From assembly GCA_002914805.1 (NCBI GenBank), contig JXTB01000341.1:1-64000 (forward strand): 64,000 bases of DNA, given 5' to 3'. Position 1 is the stretch's first letter; each line of letters starts with the position of its first letter. Position numbers and translations under genes: made by a program. Below are positions 12,181-24,891 of this stretch, in pieces. The notes under the pieces are model-generated. The model was not told the DNA's origin. It saw only the letters and a list, made by a program, of their open reading frames with translations, and did no database searches. The stretch is from Parasponia andersonii (lineage: Eukaryota; Streptophyta; Magnoliopsida; Rosales; Cannabaceae).

Positions 12181-12890
12181 CAAAGTTCACTGGGCACCAT
12201 TTACCTGCTCATGCACTATTATACAATTTTTGTTCAGAGTTTTATCTTAGGTGGCACCGACACCTCAGCAACAACGTTGACATGGGCTCTGACTCTACTT
12301 CTCAACAGCCCACTAGCCCTAAAGAAAGTTCAACGAGAGTTAGAAGAGTAAATTGACAAAGAAAGGCAAGTGAAAGAATCAGACACCAAAAATCTAATCC
12401 ATCTTCAGGCTATTCTCAAGGAAACATTACGCTTATACCCCGAATTTCCTTTCCACAACGAATCCGCCGAAGACTGTGTACTCGGTGGCTATCATATCCC
12501 GGTCGGCATGCACCTTCTTGTCAATACTGCTAAGCTTCATCGTGATCCAAAGGTTTGGTCGGATCCGAATGAGTTCAGGCTAGAACGGTTTCTTACAACT
12601 CACCAAATCTAGACCTTAGGGGCCAGAGCCATTTAGAAGTGGAAGAAGAATATGCCCTGGAATATCATTCTCCCTCGCGGTAGTGCAGCTTACTCTTGCT
12701 GTTTTGCCTCGAGTTCGATAACAAAACGACATCGGATCAACTAATTGACATGAGTAGCGCGCCTCGGATCACCAATCTTAAGGCCCTTCCACTTGATGAT
12801 GTTCTTCTTACCCCGCGCGTCCCTAATCGAGTGTATCAAATTTAAGTTGAAAAAAAATAGTAAGACTTCCAAGCTTTTATATGTAATGTT

Positions 12891-13260
12891 TATTGGAAAT
12901 ATGAGATTTTTTAGGCTAGAAAGGCTAAAGGAGAAACTAGAGAAAATTTTGATGGAAAAGAAGAACTTGTATTACTACTTGAATTGTTTTTCTTTGGCTT
13001 GATACAGATGGGAGGAATGAGCACTCTATTTATACTAGTCCAAGGATGATTCTAGATAGTATAAGAATACTCCATCCAATCTCTAACAACTTAATTAATT
13101 ATACTATCTAATAAATACAAGAATACTCTAAATTCTAAGGTATTAAACTATAGACTATTAGATACACACACCAAAACAAGTTCAACTTACAACACAAGCC
13201 CATATAACTAAACTACTTAGCTATGGCCCAATGGGTTACAAATAAGTTTATTTTCTAACT
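12891..13260 (-). repeat. 3' LTR of the copia element
   Basis: It aligns along its whole length with 17727-18105 with many point differences. A TATA box reads TATAAATAG on the minus strand (13025-13033). The adjoining internal sequence aagtagaggag (minus strand, about 13261-13271) is the polypurine tract. Confidence 0.88.
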
Positions 13261-13267
13261 CCTCTAC

Positions 13268-14760
13268 TTAAACTTGATTTGTGACACCTAATAAATTTCT
13301 TAACTTGAGAAAAATCTCATGCTTGAGTGGTTTGGTAAAAATATTCGCCACTTGATCTTGAGTCTTCACATATTTATGTTGCACATCTTTTCTTGCAACA
13401 CATTCTCTTATGTAATGGTGATAGGTATCGATGTGCTTATTTTTATCATGGAAGACGAGATTCTTTACCAAAGTAATCGTTGATTTATTATCAATATAGT
13501 TCTCAGTAGGTTAATTCTGCGAAATGCATAGTTTCTTCAACAAGTTTCTTAGCCAAATTGCATGGCAGACACATGATGTAGCTACAATATACTCTACTTC
13601 ACAGCTTGAAAGTGTGACAATTGATTACTTCTTAGATATTCATGTGAAAGTAGTATCTCCCATAAAGAATATAAAACCACCTGTATTCTTTCGATCATCT
13701 AATTCTCTACTCCAATCACTATCACTATAACCCATAAGATTATAGTTGTTAGATGATGAATATCGTAAGCCAAAGTTAGTTGTATCTTTAATATATCAAA
13801 GGATTCTTTTGGAAACTTTCAAGTGATTGGTTGTTGGAGATTCCTTATAACGACTAACCAGACCCATAGAATAGAGAATGTCAGGTCTTGTGCAAATCAG
13901 GTAGTATAAACTTCTAACTAAGCTCTTGCAGATTGTTGGATCTATCTTTTCTCATTCGTTTTGACTCCATATTCCATCAGTGTATTGATAGCCTTATAAT
14001 CATTTATCTTGAACTTGTTGATGATCTCCTCAGCATAACCTTCTTGTGAAATGAAAATTATATCTTTTTCTTGCTTTACTTCTATGCCAAGATAGTAACA
14101 CATGAGTCCGATATTGGTCATCTCAAACTCCTTTATCATTGCTTTCTTAAACTCTTCAAACATGGATGGATTACTCTCCATGAAGATTAAATCATTGACA
14201 TAGAGGCACACGATCAAGATATCTCCGTCTTTTACTTTGATGTACAATACATTCTCATAAGGACATTCAATAAAGTTGTTATCTTAGAAGTACTTGTTGA
14301 TGCAACTATTCCATGCTCTTGGTGCTTGCTTTAATCTGTAAAAAGCCTTCTTTAACTTCAGATCCTTATCTTTTTGTCCCTTAATCTCATATCCAGATGG
14401 TTTCTCTATATAGACTTCTTCTTCAAGGACTCCATTTAAGAAAGCAAACTTGACATTTATTTTATGAATTTTTCATTTATTTTGGATAGCCAATGAGATG
14501 ATAAATTATACCATTTCTAGACAAGTGATAGGAGTAAATACCTCATCATAGTCTATGCCGGGTCTTTGACTATATCCTTTCGCAATTAATCTTGCCTTAT
14601 ATCTCTCCATTTCTCCTCTAGCACTCTTCTTAGCCTTGTAAACCCATTTCACACTGGTTGCTTTGTGCTCCTTGGGAAGTGTAGCAAGCTCCAATCTATC
14701 ATTCTTTGTGATCGCCTTTATTTCTTCATCCATCGCATCTCGCCACTATTTACTTTGAAT
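13268..14760 (-). pseudogene. Copia reverse transcriptase and RNase H remnant
   Basis: 14506-14733 encodes the RT start (KEHKATSVKWVYKAKKSARG, then RYKARLIAKGYSQRPGIDYDE). 13942-14247 encodes the catalytic region, where the YVDD box reads YVND, so one catalytic Asp is replaced by Asn. It continues with MCYYLGIEVKQ. 13268-13471 is the RNase H end (HIDTYHHYIRECV, KYVKTQDQVANIFTKPL). Stops separate the blocks. Confidence 0.87.
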
Positions 14761-14999
14761 AACTCCATCAAAGTTTAATGGTTCATAATCAGCAAGGAGG
14801 CAAAAAAAGGTCAAGTCATTTTGATTCTTAGTTACCTCATATATCTCTTGTAAGCTCCTTAATCTTTGTATCCTTTCACTTGAAATGCTACTTGAAGATA
14901 ATCTTGGTGTTGCTTCTTGATGAGTGCTTGCCATTGGTGAAGTAGGTAGGGTAACAAGCTCTTACAGTTCTTCTCTTACTTGCTCCATTCTTCTTTTCT

Positions 15000-15838
15000 T
15001 CTTTAATGTGTGATAGGAAGTCATAATTTCCCTCTTATGTATGCCATTCCTAGGTGCTTTCTTCGTCAAACTCCATGTCGTGACTAATAATGGTCTTTCC
15101 ATTACTAGAATTGTAGAGCTTGTAGTCTTTTGAGTTAGAGTCGTAGCTGACGAAGATAAACTTCTAACTTTTATTGTCGAGCTTCGTTCTCTTTTCATCG
15201 AGCATGTGAGCATAAGCTATGCTTCTAAACACTCTTAGGTGAGAGATTCCAAGCTTTCTTCTGCTCTAAGCTTCTTGTGGCATCTTTCCTCATACGCTTC
15301 TTATTGGAGAGCGATTTGATAGGTAAACTGCACAAGCTATAGCTTCAGCCCAAATCTCTTTTGGCATTCCTTTACTCTTGAGCATGCTTTTGGCAATGTC
15401 AAGAATTGTTCTATTCTTCCTTTCTATGACACTATATTGTTTGGGAGAACTTGGTACTATTAAAGTACAGCAGATGCCATTATACTTCTGAAACTCGTGA
15501 GATGTGAATTCTCCTCCTTTATCATATCTCCTTGCCTTGATATTTCGACCACTTTTCTTTTCAACAAGTACCTTGAACTTTTTGAATTTTTTGAACACTT
15601 CTGATTTCTTCTTCAAGAAATACACCCAGGTCTTTCTTGAAAAATCATCAATAAAGAGGAAAAAATAGTTACTCTTACTGAGAGAGCTTAGTCTTATTGG
15701 ATCATATACGTCGGTATATATGAGTTCAAGTGGTTTATAGGCTCGAAAACTTGATTCTCTTGGAAAACTTCTTCTAAATTATTTTCCTAATAAGCATCTT
15801 TTACATAATTGGTTTGGTTGACTGATGAAAGATAGACA
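15000..15838 (-). pseudogene. Copia integrase remnant
   Basis: The open frame 15290-15625 shows the end of the integrase core: FKKFKVLVEKKSGRNIKARR, GGEFTSHEF, then KQYSVIERKNRTILDIAKSM and EIWAEAIACAVYLSNRSP. The upstream core at 15626-15838 is broken by stops. The C-terminal part continues through 15213-15000 in shifted frames. It would have joined element DNA to the host chromosome. Confidence 0.82.
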
Positions 15839-16354
15839 TCATACCATCTCTTTCTTTGCTAATAATTCTAGACCGCCAAGGTTGAGATGTTCAAACCCTA
15901 GGTGCCAAAGCCATGATGAATCTTTATAGCAAGTCTTTAGACACTTTGCTACATCATTTTGAATGTATAACAAGATTATTCTGTTTCTTGTCATTGGCAC
16001 TTTGGTTATTAATTTGTTTCTATTGTCTCTTAAGGAAAGACTATCTTCTTTTATGTGAATATCATAGCGTTTCTCTAAGACTTGGCCAAGACTCAAGATA
16101 TTACTCTTCATGTTAGGCATGTAATAAACATTTGGAATAAACTGATGTTCTCTATTTTTCAACCGTATAAGAATTTTACCTTTGCCCGTTACTGTTGCCT
16201 TGGAATCATCTCCAAATGAAATATTCCTAGTCACCAACTCGTCAAGCTCTATGAATATATCTTTTCTTCCACACATATGATTGCTTGCTCCACTGTTAAA
16301 GTACCATATATTTTCTTTGCATCCAATGGTCTCCTTGCATGCTAACAACAACAT
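15839..16354 (-). pseudogene. Copia protease and GAG-pre-integrase region
   Basis: This is the longest surviving open frame of the element, 171 codons. It contains WYFNSGASNHMCG, the copia protease site, in which the catalytic Asp of the usual D-S/T-G is replaced by Asn. It continues with VYYMPNMKSNILSLGQV and ends in the GAG-pre-integrase motif SWLWHLGFEHLNLGGL. With Asn at the catalytic position the protease would be dead even if the frame were translated. Confidence 0.85.
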
Positions 16355-17274
16355 ATCTTCCTCTTGTCTTTTATCTTCAGCATAGTTGGCTCTCTCTTGT
16401 ACCTTCTTTGGAGCTCTATATTCGGATGTGTAATGACCATATCTCTGACAATTGTGACACTTAATTTGGGATTTGTCATGTCAATGCCGCAGATTACCTC
16501 TTCCATGACCCCTTGTCGAGCTTTCTCTTCTATATTGATTTTCATAATTGTTATTGAAGTATTTTTTTCCTCCTTTTCCATGTCTGCAACCTCTTTTATT
16601 GCCGAAATCTTCTTCTTTCTCTTGGAGTTGAGCCTTGAGGAGCTGCTCATTGAAATTTCGTATCTTCTTTTCCTTTTCTTTGTGGATTTGCAAGGAACCT
16701 GAGAGTTATTCAATCGTCATGGTTCCCAAATCTTTGGTTTCTTCACTAACAGTAATAATATTCTCGAATTTTGGATCTAACGATTGAAGAATCTTTTTTA
16801 TAATCGTAACATTTTTTAGTTTCTCACTATTTCTCTTCATTTGATTGGAAATGGTTAAAACTCTAGAAAAATAGTGAGAGACTGACTCAGTCTCTATCAT
16901 GTGTAGCAAATCAAACTCCCCTCTTAAAGTTTGACGGTGAACCTTTTTAACTTTTTCTTTTCCCTTTTATGAGATTTGAAGTTTCTCCCATACTTCCTTA
17001 GCGGAGGTTTCACTTGAGATTCCTCAAACCCATTGTCATCTAAGGTTTGGTAGATGAGGAAGAGAGTCATTTTGTTTCTCTTTCTTGAGTCTCTTAAACT
17101 ATCCCTTTGTGTTGCAGATAGTATCATCTCATCTCTTGGCTCTTTGTAATATTTCTCTACTATATCTCAGACATCATGTGCTCTAAAGAGGACCTTCATT
17201 TTGATAGTCCAATTATCAAAGTTGTTACCATAGAATGGTGGAACTTGAAGAGATGCTAAATTTTCAGTCACCAT
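16355..17274 (-). pseudogene. Copia gag remnant
   Basis: A start codon at 17274 (minus) opens a frame reading MVTENLASLQVPPFYGNNFD, followed by NWTIKMKVLFRAHDV, the typical start of copia Gag. It continues in broken frames through IYQTLDD, SVSHYFSRVLTISNQMK and KILQSLDPKFENIITV (about 16720-16910). The zinc knuckle around 16430-16475 reads CHNCQRYGHYTSEY, so the last ligand Cys is replaced by Tyr. Several stops and frameshifts are present. Confidence 0.85.
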
Positions 17275-17726
17275 AACTTTTAACAGAGTGAGCTTTTGGA
17301 AATTTCGACTATACGGATGGATCTGGAATGTCAAAAAGTCTTAAGATTAGTCAACAATTCGATCAACGGCTTCGACAGCTTAGCAATGGCATAGTTAAAT
17401 GCTCTGAAGGCTCGGTCAATGGCTTTGATAGCTCGGTCAACAGCTCTAACTCAGCTCAACTCGATGAGTTGACTCAGTTTTTGTGACAGCAAACTTCTGA
17501 CGACTCGTTTAGACTCGTTCAGACTCTAATTGGGCTGATTTTTACGGCAGTGTGTTTCTCTCGTCGAGCTCTTCAATTTGATATGTAATAGTAGTATGTT
17601 TAGGACAAATGGATAAGACTCTCAATCTCAAGAATTCTTTTCTGATATGGAAGATCAGTCAAAACTGCAATCACAGAGCATACTTAGAATTTCAGAAGAA
17701 TTCACAACCTCGCTCTAATACCATTT

Positions 17727-18105
17727 TGTTGGAAATAGGAGATTTTTAAGGCTAGAAAAACTAGAGAGGCTAAGGGAGAAACTAGAGAGAATTTTGGTGG
17801 AAGAGAAGAACTTGTATTACTACTTGAATTGTTTCTCTTTGGCTTGATACAAATAGGAGAGAGGAACACTCTATTTATACTACTCCAAGGATGATTTTAG
17901 ATGGTGTAAGAATACTCTATCCAACTTCCAACAACTTAATTAATTATACTATCTAGTAAATACAAAAATACTCTAGAAACTATGGTATTAAATTATGAGC
18001 TATTAGAAACATACATCAAAACAAGCATAACTCATAATACAAGCCCAAATAACTAAACTACTTATTTATGGCCTAACGGGTCACAAATAAGTTTATTTTC
18101 TAATA
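17727..18105 (-). repeat. 5' LTR of the copia element, with primer site
   Basis: It begins at 17727 (+ coordinates) with TGTTGG. On the minus strand the LTR is followed by atggtattagagcg (17712-17725), a close match to the tRNA-Met primer site. The minus-strand TATA box TATAAATAG is at 17871-17879. Confidence 0.88.
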
Positions 18106-18110
18106 ATGTT

Positions 18111-19789
18111 ATGGTGCAATAACTGTGTGATTTTTTCTTCTTTTTTTTTTTTGTGTGTTTGAAATTTGAAACAAAATAATACAAAAAGAGTTCAGTTTAA
18201 CAAGGAAAAAACTTCTGTCAAATATCTCACTATTTTAAAGGCTGCAATTTTTCTTGCATAACTTTCTACAAATTTCAAGAATTTGATTAGAAAGTTGATT
18301 TTTTTAATGTATTATTTGGCTTTTCCCTATTTTATATATCTGCTACGCATAGCAATAACTTTGTTTTCGTTTTTTCACTTAAAGTTTTCAATGGATATTT
18401 TTATTTTTAAAGATATTTAACCTATTATAGTAAGTAATACTAACCTTGTAATTATTTTTTTCTTTATAGAGTATATTTGTCTCCATAAAATAATTTTTTT
18501 TAAGGGAAAAAAATTGAATATAAAGTATCCAAGGAGATCTAGAATAACCCAATAATAAATATACATTTTTCATTAAAATACAAAAATAGACCAAGTTGCC
18601 TTCCTTCAACAAAAAAAAAAAAATAATCTACGTACCCTAAAAATGAAAAGTAAAAAGCACTGCCTAGTTCTATTCACGAAAGATGAATTATTTATTTAGC
18701 AGTTATATAAGAAAATTATATCAAAATTAAATTCATTAACTCCGGCCGCTCTAGTTGACAAGTTAGCTGATTATGTGTTTAAAATTCAAAGTTATAGAAC
18801 GATTATAATCTGTGTTGTCGATTCATATGGGATTTTTTTAAAAGTTAGAATAAGATGCATATAAAAATAAGAATATCATAATATTGACCTATATCAGTTA
18901 CATTATTAATAATACGGTGATCTAAACATAGACATGTGATGAATGTTTTATGGTTATGACTTTTTCTATGTATTTTAAACTAAAAACGTTAATAATAATA
19001 TTTTCATTCCATACACGTTGTTGGAAGTAAGAAATGAAAAAGTTGGAATACGAATGACAAGATAGGAAACTAACTACATACGGAAGGAAGAGATTGAGAA
19101 ATAATTTTTTCTTTAAAAGAAGTTCATAAAAAGTAACCCACTATTTATATTAATAAATACCTTATTAACATTTTTTTGAAATTTTTCTATATTAACATTA
19201 GTATAAATATATTAAATTTTTTTGCTCAATTACTAATCTCATTGTAGCCGTTCATTTAAAATCTAAGGATCCAAAGTAAAATACCCATTAATGAGTAAAT
19301 TATAATGCAATACCCATTGAAGAAATACAATATATATTATATATGTAGATACATATATCTTTATTTCCCCTATGTTTGCTACTGCTATGGATATTAAGCA
19401 AAAGAAAGGGATACTATATAAGCAATTCCCCTGGTTCAGTCATGACACGTGAGGCATTCCCCTCACATGCAAGCTTCATGTCGATTTCCATAATGTCTTC
19501 TTCGATTAAACAATATTACGCTGATTAATAGACGATATGAGACTCATATTGAAATTTAGAAGTCATGGAGCTCAATTCTATTCTGATTTAAACTTAATGA
19601 AATTTAAATATTTTGTTTATTTGTTTTAAGTTAGTTTTGATATAGATTGGATTTTTCGTTCCCTTTCTCTTTTTTCTAGGTTTTTTATTCAGTTTAAATG
19701 AAAACCAGAAAAGAAATAATTAGAAATGAAATTAAACATATATAGTCTTCAATCAATTCGGTAAGGAGAAGACAATTCTTTTACGTAGA
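18111..19789. other. No gene seen; P450 pseudogene downstream flank
   Basis: The first ~80 bp continue the 3' flank of the broken P450 and can be matched loosely to 53840-53890 downstream of the intact gene. The rest is AT-rich with short homopolymer runs. I see no coding, RNA or element signature. The minus-strand open frame at 18388-18612 looks random. Confidence 0.6.
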
Positions 19790-19794
19790 TACCA

Positions 19795-21611
19795 TGTCAC
19801 GACCCAAACCTAGAAAATTTCACAAATGAAAATTCAAAAATTATTTTTGAAAATTTTAAAAAAATAATTTTAAAAATAAAATTTTCATAATTTTGTGATC
19901 ACCAATAGATGTAAACTGTTAATGAAATTTATAAAAGAAACCAAGTATCATCATTAAGATTCTCACAATCTCAGCATAATAGAGTTACAGACCTAGTCAG
20001 TAAAACAAACTCTTAAGTATTAATACAAGCTAAGATAAAGAAACATAATAATTTTACAAAGTTACTAATTGTTCAACAAGGTTATCAACTCCTCACTACT
20101 CCACTCTTCGAGTTCCCAAGATCACACTGAACACTACTTGAGAGTAAAAAATTTCAGAGATGAGTATTCGCATTCTCAATAGGAATTCAATTATCTTTTT
20201 AAGTGGATGCAATTTTACCAAACCTACATGATTAGTACCTTTAAGCCCATTTATAAATCGAGTTTATAAATAATTGAAATCTAGAATAATCACATATTCA
20301 AATCTAAAAATAGAACCACATCATTGTACATATCATACATCAACAAGATATAAAAGTGAGCTCTCATCCTCTTATCACGGTCTTGTAATACCTTTGTAAC
20401 AGAGGTACCCAACATCCTGATACTATCCGTAAACATATCAAAAAATCTCACTTAGTACTGTAGCAATTCACCAGCAATCTAAAATACAACGATATAATAA
20501 TAGAACTAAAGTGTGTGATCCTATGGGATGTACAATGTATAATAATTCATAATAAGTATATATCCAATAATCAAATAATGCCTAAAAATCCAACTTGACA
20601 TTATTCTGAGATTTACTATAATATAGGTAGTACACCATCGTTTTACCCCACAATCACAACTAAAAAATATGTATAAAATACTCACACAATCCAATCCTAA
20701 TATATTCCAATAATTTCTAACAATTCTCAAAAAGTCAAACTAATCTAAATTTAGGTAATCGAACTCTTACCTCGATATGATAGCAATACCAAGATAATGT
20801 CGTTCAAAAAATCCTCCGTTAGTTACTTGGGTATTCGAACGATTGTTTCAAAATCTCAGTAAGTTCACCAATTTGGCCGATAAGTTCACTTGATGCTAGG
20901 TTAGACAAAACGGAGGTCACTACTAAATTCAAAACACCTAAAAATACTAGGTTATTAGACGTATAATTTATCAAAAGTGTGTCCGAGTGCAGGACTCAGT
21001 CTATGGTACGTAAAACGGTACTATTCACGAGCCATTGTCTTGATTTTCATGTCACTTTAGAACATAGCAATATTTTATATCAAAATTTATCTCTCGACCT
21101 CACTGACTCCAAATCCGAAGCTGGAAATTAGTTTCAAGATCGCTAGCCTTAAATAGGTTTCAAAATCCAAAAGTTACAAAAGTACCACATTTTGAAAATA
21201 TTTAGAAAAATATCAACTTATTCTATTTAAAAATTAACACACTTTCGGATACTGTTTTGACTTTTACCAACTGTACTTATTTATATTTTTTTACTCCACT
21301 TCACCACATATAATTACCTCGGGTAAAATAATTATCTAATAAAATAATTATAAAAATATCACTTGGGCAGGCGCATCAACAATGAGGCATGGCGGTGTAC
21401 CGGCGGCTAGGCTAAACAGAGCTTCTCTCTCTCTCTCTTCCTCACTTACGAGAAGATGAAATCTAGGAGCTTTTATGTAAAAATATGTAACTATCACCCC
21501 TAGTAAAATATTTTAGATATTTTATTTTTATTTTCCAAAATTTCTTTATTACAAGATTGCCATTGACTGAAAAATTACACTTATACCCTTAATAAAAATC
21601 TGGTTTTTACA
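19795..21611 (-). mobile_element. Solo gypsy-type LTR with perfect target duplication
   Basis: On the plus strand it runs from tgtcacgaccc (19795) to ctggtttttaca (21611), so on the minus strand it starts TGTAAAAACCAG and ends GGGTCGTGACA. The 5-bp duplication tacca is at 19790-19794 and 21612-21616. There is no internal coding sequence, which is the footprint left by recombination between the two LTRs of one element. It is related in sequence to the other solo LTRs in the window. Confidence 0.92.
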
Positions 21612-21689
21612 TACCAAATTTGAATCAAGGATGCTTTGTGCATAATAGCTTGTTTCCAAACGGTAAAATACAATTTTAAATTTCAACTA

Positions 21690-21960
21690 AAGACCTAGTG
21701 ATAAAGGCAAGACATTTAAAAGATGTTTCTACAAGGTCATTCTGTATATGTGTATAGACTATAAGATGCTTAATATCTATCCCACCATGCAACATTCTTA
21801 AAATGATTGGGAAGTAAATTCCACCAGCATTATCAAGACTATTGAATTCAGTCGGATACTCTAGGAATTTTGCTTATAATCTAGTAAGTTTAGCAAAACT
21901 TTTGGTGAAGGTGACATTACAAGTAGACAATAGGCTAATGTGAAATCAACATGGCATCTA
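21690..21960 (-). pseudogene. Copia integrase fragment, isolated
   Basis: Read on the minus strand in shifted frames it shows VTFTKSFAKLTRL, FLEYPTEFNSLDNAG and HIQNDLVETSFKCLAFITRS. These correspond to the copia integrase pattern LDNAGEFTS...HTQNGLAES. Only about 270 bp is recognisable. I see no LTRs belonging to it. Confidence 0.65.
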
Positions 21961-24886
21961 TCAAAACCATTATGACATTTAATTATTCACGTGACTAAAA
22001 AGGCGAATAATAGCATGCTGCATCGCATTTAATAGTGTGTTTTATGTTCATATCATTTTGAGTACTTGACCTTAATTTATAATGACTATTGATCTTTATT
22101 TCTTAAGTAATTTTACAGTGAAATGCTCAAGACATACTCATTAGTATGAGTCTAATATGTGTTAAGTCAATTTTGCTTAAATAATTTTTTTTAGGTTTAA
22201 AAAAAGGTGTATTTATATTTCTATAGTGGTAGTATTTTCTTTTTAGTGAATTTTATTTTGTTCAATGGGAGTTTAGTCCATTTCTTAGTATATTAAGTTG
22301 TAATAGTCCATATCTAGTATATGGTTCTTGTTTTATACGTTATTACTTAGTGTGTGTGTGTCTATATATATATATATAGATATATATATATATTAAATTA
22401 TCTGAGTTTGAGTTTGTTATTTCAAAAAAGAAAAGAAAGGAAAAAAATAATTAACAACCGACTTTTATTACGTCGGCAGATTAGAAGGCAATAACAAAGT
22501 TTACTTTTCTCGCCCGTAACCTCCTTTCTAAGCATATCTTCTTCAATATCCATGAAGGTCATGATACAGTTCTATCTTTATTTCGGGAAAAGTTGGCATA
22601 ATTTTTTTTGTACATTCATTAACCTGCAAGGTAATTCTTTAGCAATTATTAATTTTTATTGATTGTTATTCAATATTCAATAATATTAATCTGTTTTGGA
22701 TTCTTTCACTTGGCTTATGCATATATGTGAAATGCTGATTATTTTATATGAGAATTTGGATGTTATTTTGTTGATATTATACACATCAAGTCTTTCCTTT
22801 TGAGCTCGACTTTTGTGACAGTAAGATTTGTTAATTCGGTGAGCTTAACTTTTGAAGAAAAAAAAAAGGCTAAAATGTTTGTTTTATTTATAATTCCTTT
22901 ATTTTATAATTTATGACCATAAGTTTAATTTTACATGCATTAGTTGATAGCTATAAATACGCTTATATTTTTATATTTGTATATGATTGAAACATGATAT
23001 ATAGGATGTCACTTATGCATGTTTTTATCATAGACTTATCTTGAATTCCATTATTGATTATATTTGAAGGTTATTAAAATTGGGCCTTCTATTTGGCTAG
23101 ATCGTGGAAGTCTGATGGGTTCTAGTCGACTTATATTGAGTTATTCCAACACTTTTCTTTACTGGACAAATCTTATTTCCCATTTTTTTGCTGCTAGTTT
23201 TGTGATATTGACTTATAGAAACCTTGATATATTTTTGTTTAATTATGAGATATATTTTAAGGATACTGAATGGGTAGATTTTAGTGAATAACTTAATGCT
23301 CATTTTTTGTTTTCCAAAATTCTTGGGACATATAGGAATTGACACATCTCAAAATCTAATATTTTGTTAGTAATTATTTAGAATTATAAGTATCTTTATC
23401 GAGTGAATGTATTATTAAGTGAGTATTTTACTAGCAAAGTCTTCGAAAGCTTAAAAGTGAGGTAAGTAAAGTACTCAATTATAATATAAGCATTATGTGC
23501 TACATAAGAGTCTTGTATACTTCTATGCTTTATATTCTAATTATGAGTATGACCATTGACATTTCATTTCTAGCATAAATGATTGGCATTTATGGTATGA
23601 TAGTATCATGTACATCATGAGACTACACATGTTTTATAGAAAAATTTAAGAAAGGTGATAAGTTTTCCAAAATGCCTTAGTATTATTATGCAAAGCTATG
23701 TTTAATACAAAAAAGTTGAGATCAAAAAATTTTCAAAGGTTTTGTGTCACTGTGCGAAGAAGCAAAATACAGGTTTACAATTTCAGTGTGGTAACCCCAA
23801 GAAAAGGGCAAATCTGATGGGATTAGTCAGAAGGGTTGCTACAGTATTCCTCCTCTAAGATATATAGTAGATTACACTACAACATCAAGCCCCTTATCTC
23901 TTGAGCTCGACAAGATAATAATAGAATAAAGTTAATAACGAGCCCTATTGTAGTGAAGGTCGGCCGAAAAAGAACCTATAGGATATGATCAGTTGAGAAA
24001 ACCCTACAGACAAGTACCAAACTATACAGTGTGTACAAGAGAAAGGGGCCCAAGGAAAACAGTTTATGACAAAAAGTTTTAAGAAAGCATAATCATCCAT
24101 TAGTACTTGTCAATGCGCAGCATTTTATGCATTAATTTATTTACTGAGTTATAGCTCACAGTAATCTTGTATTACAGATGATGCTCAAGAGATAGAGCAG
24201 AAGCCCAAACTTACTTTATCCTGTCTTAGTGGGTTTGTTTTTACCGTTGTTCTGTTGAATCTGTTAATACTCTTTTGTATATATATAAAGAATTCCGCAC
24301 CAATATTTTTAATATATCAAATACCCATTGAATTTTAAAGAAAGTAAAAAAGTTAAAATTGGCCCATATTTTTAAAATATATTTACAGAAATATTTTCAA
24401 AATATAAAGTTAATAAACTTTTACTAGTAGTGTGTCTAATGAGGTCGTTTCAACCATGGTATACTAAAATATGGCCCACATGGTGGATGAATTGATTCAC
24501 AAATATTCTCTTGGACTTATTGTCAAAAATGAAGGAATTGAGTATTGACGTAGGCCAAAGACGGTTTTATAACTAATTTGCCTTGGGCACATTTAGCACA
24601 AAAATATAGCAAGAGGATTTAATGATTCTTGGATGTCGTTTTTGGATTAATTTGGGATTTATATCAATCAGTCTGCTTATTGTAAAAACTATTCTATACT
24701 GCAATATGTGTTTTTTTTTTTCTTTTTATTGTTTTTTTTAATATTAACACAATACAAAGCCCAAACGCCCCTCGAGAAACAGGTTGAAAGGATGTATTGA
24801 GCAGATAATGTGACTACGCTCTTTCCTATGTAGTAATAGATACCTTATGTAATTGTCTCTCTCGCTATGAATAGCATGCGACTACA
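21961..24886. other. No gene seen; possible old repeat remnants
   Basis: AT-rich sequence with a TA microsatellite at about 22362-22394. The stretch from about 23400 to 24290 has the texture of a gypsy LTR end, with mixed GC content and gatgctcaagagatagagcag near 24180, but I could not find a second copy or element ends. From about 24600 the sequence resembles 41700-42000 and so belongs to the duplicated host segment. Confidence 0.4.
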
Positions 24887-24891
24887 GTTCC

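Larger units (their letters stand above)
8839..12890 (+). pseudogene. CYP82-family cytochrome P450 pseudogene
   Basis: This is a diverged copy of the intact P450 at 51429-53792. It starts at the equivalent of codon 81 (MGVYKT) because a gypsy element is inserted there. Exon 1 runs from 8839 to about 9590 and exon 2 from 12238 to about 12845. Damage seen: a 13-bp deletion between two cgcaag direct repeats near 9016; one-base deletions near 9050 and 9340; TAG at 9140-9142; TAA at 12349-12351; and a deletion near 12625 that removes the FGSG part of the haem loop and shifts the frame. The ExxR motif (KETLRLYP) survives. The intron is 2.6 kb against 0.77 kb in the intact gene, because of a solo LTR. 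Homology includes the last ~50 bp of the intron and the 3' UTR. Confidence 0.92.
12891..18105 (-). mobile_element. Complete but inactive Ty1/copia retrotransposon
   Basis: Two LTRs of about 370-380 bp flank a minus-strand internal region with copia order: gag, protease, integrase, RT, RNase H. A perfect 5-bp target duplication atgtt lies at 12886-12890 and 18106-18110. It is inserted in what was the 3' UTR of the P450 pseudogene: the left flank matches the intact gene's 3' UTR (caagcttttatatgtaa), and the right flank resumes with the same T-rich, gtgtgttt-containing sequence. Both outer dinucleotides are mutated (TG to TA at 12891, CA to TA at 18104-18105). The element is old and cannot integrate. 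Confidence 0.93.

Noticed and set aside
22362..22394. TA-repeat tract
   Set aside because: A simple microsatellite, like those near 12110, 28465, 42918 and 55440. Not reported as a separate functional feature.
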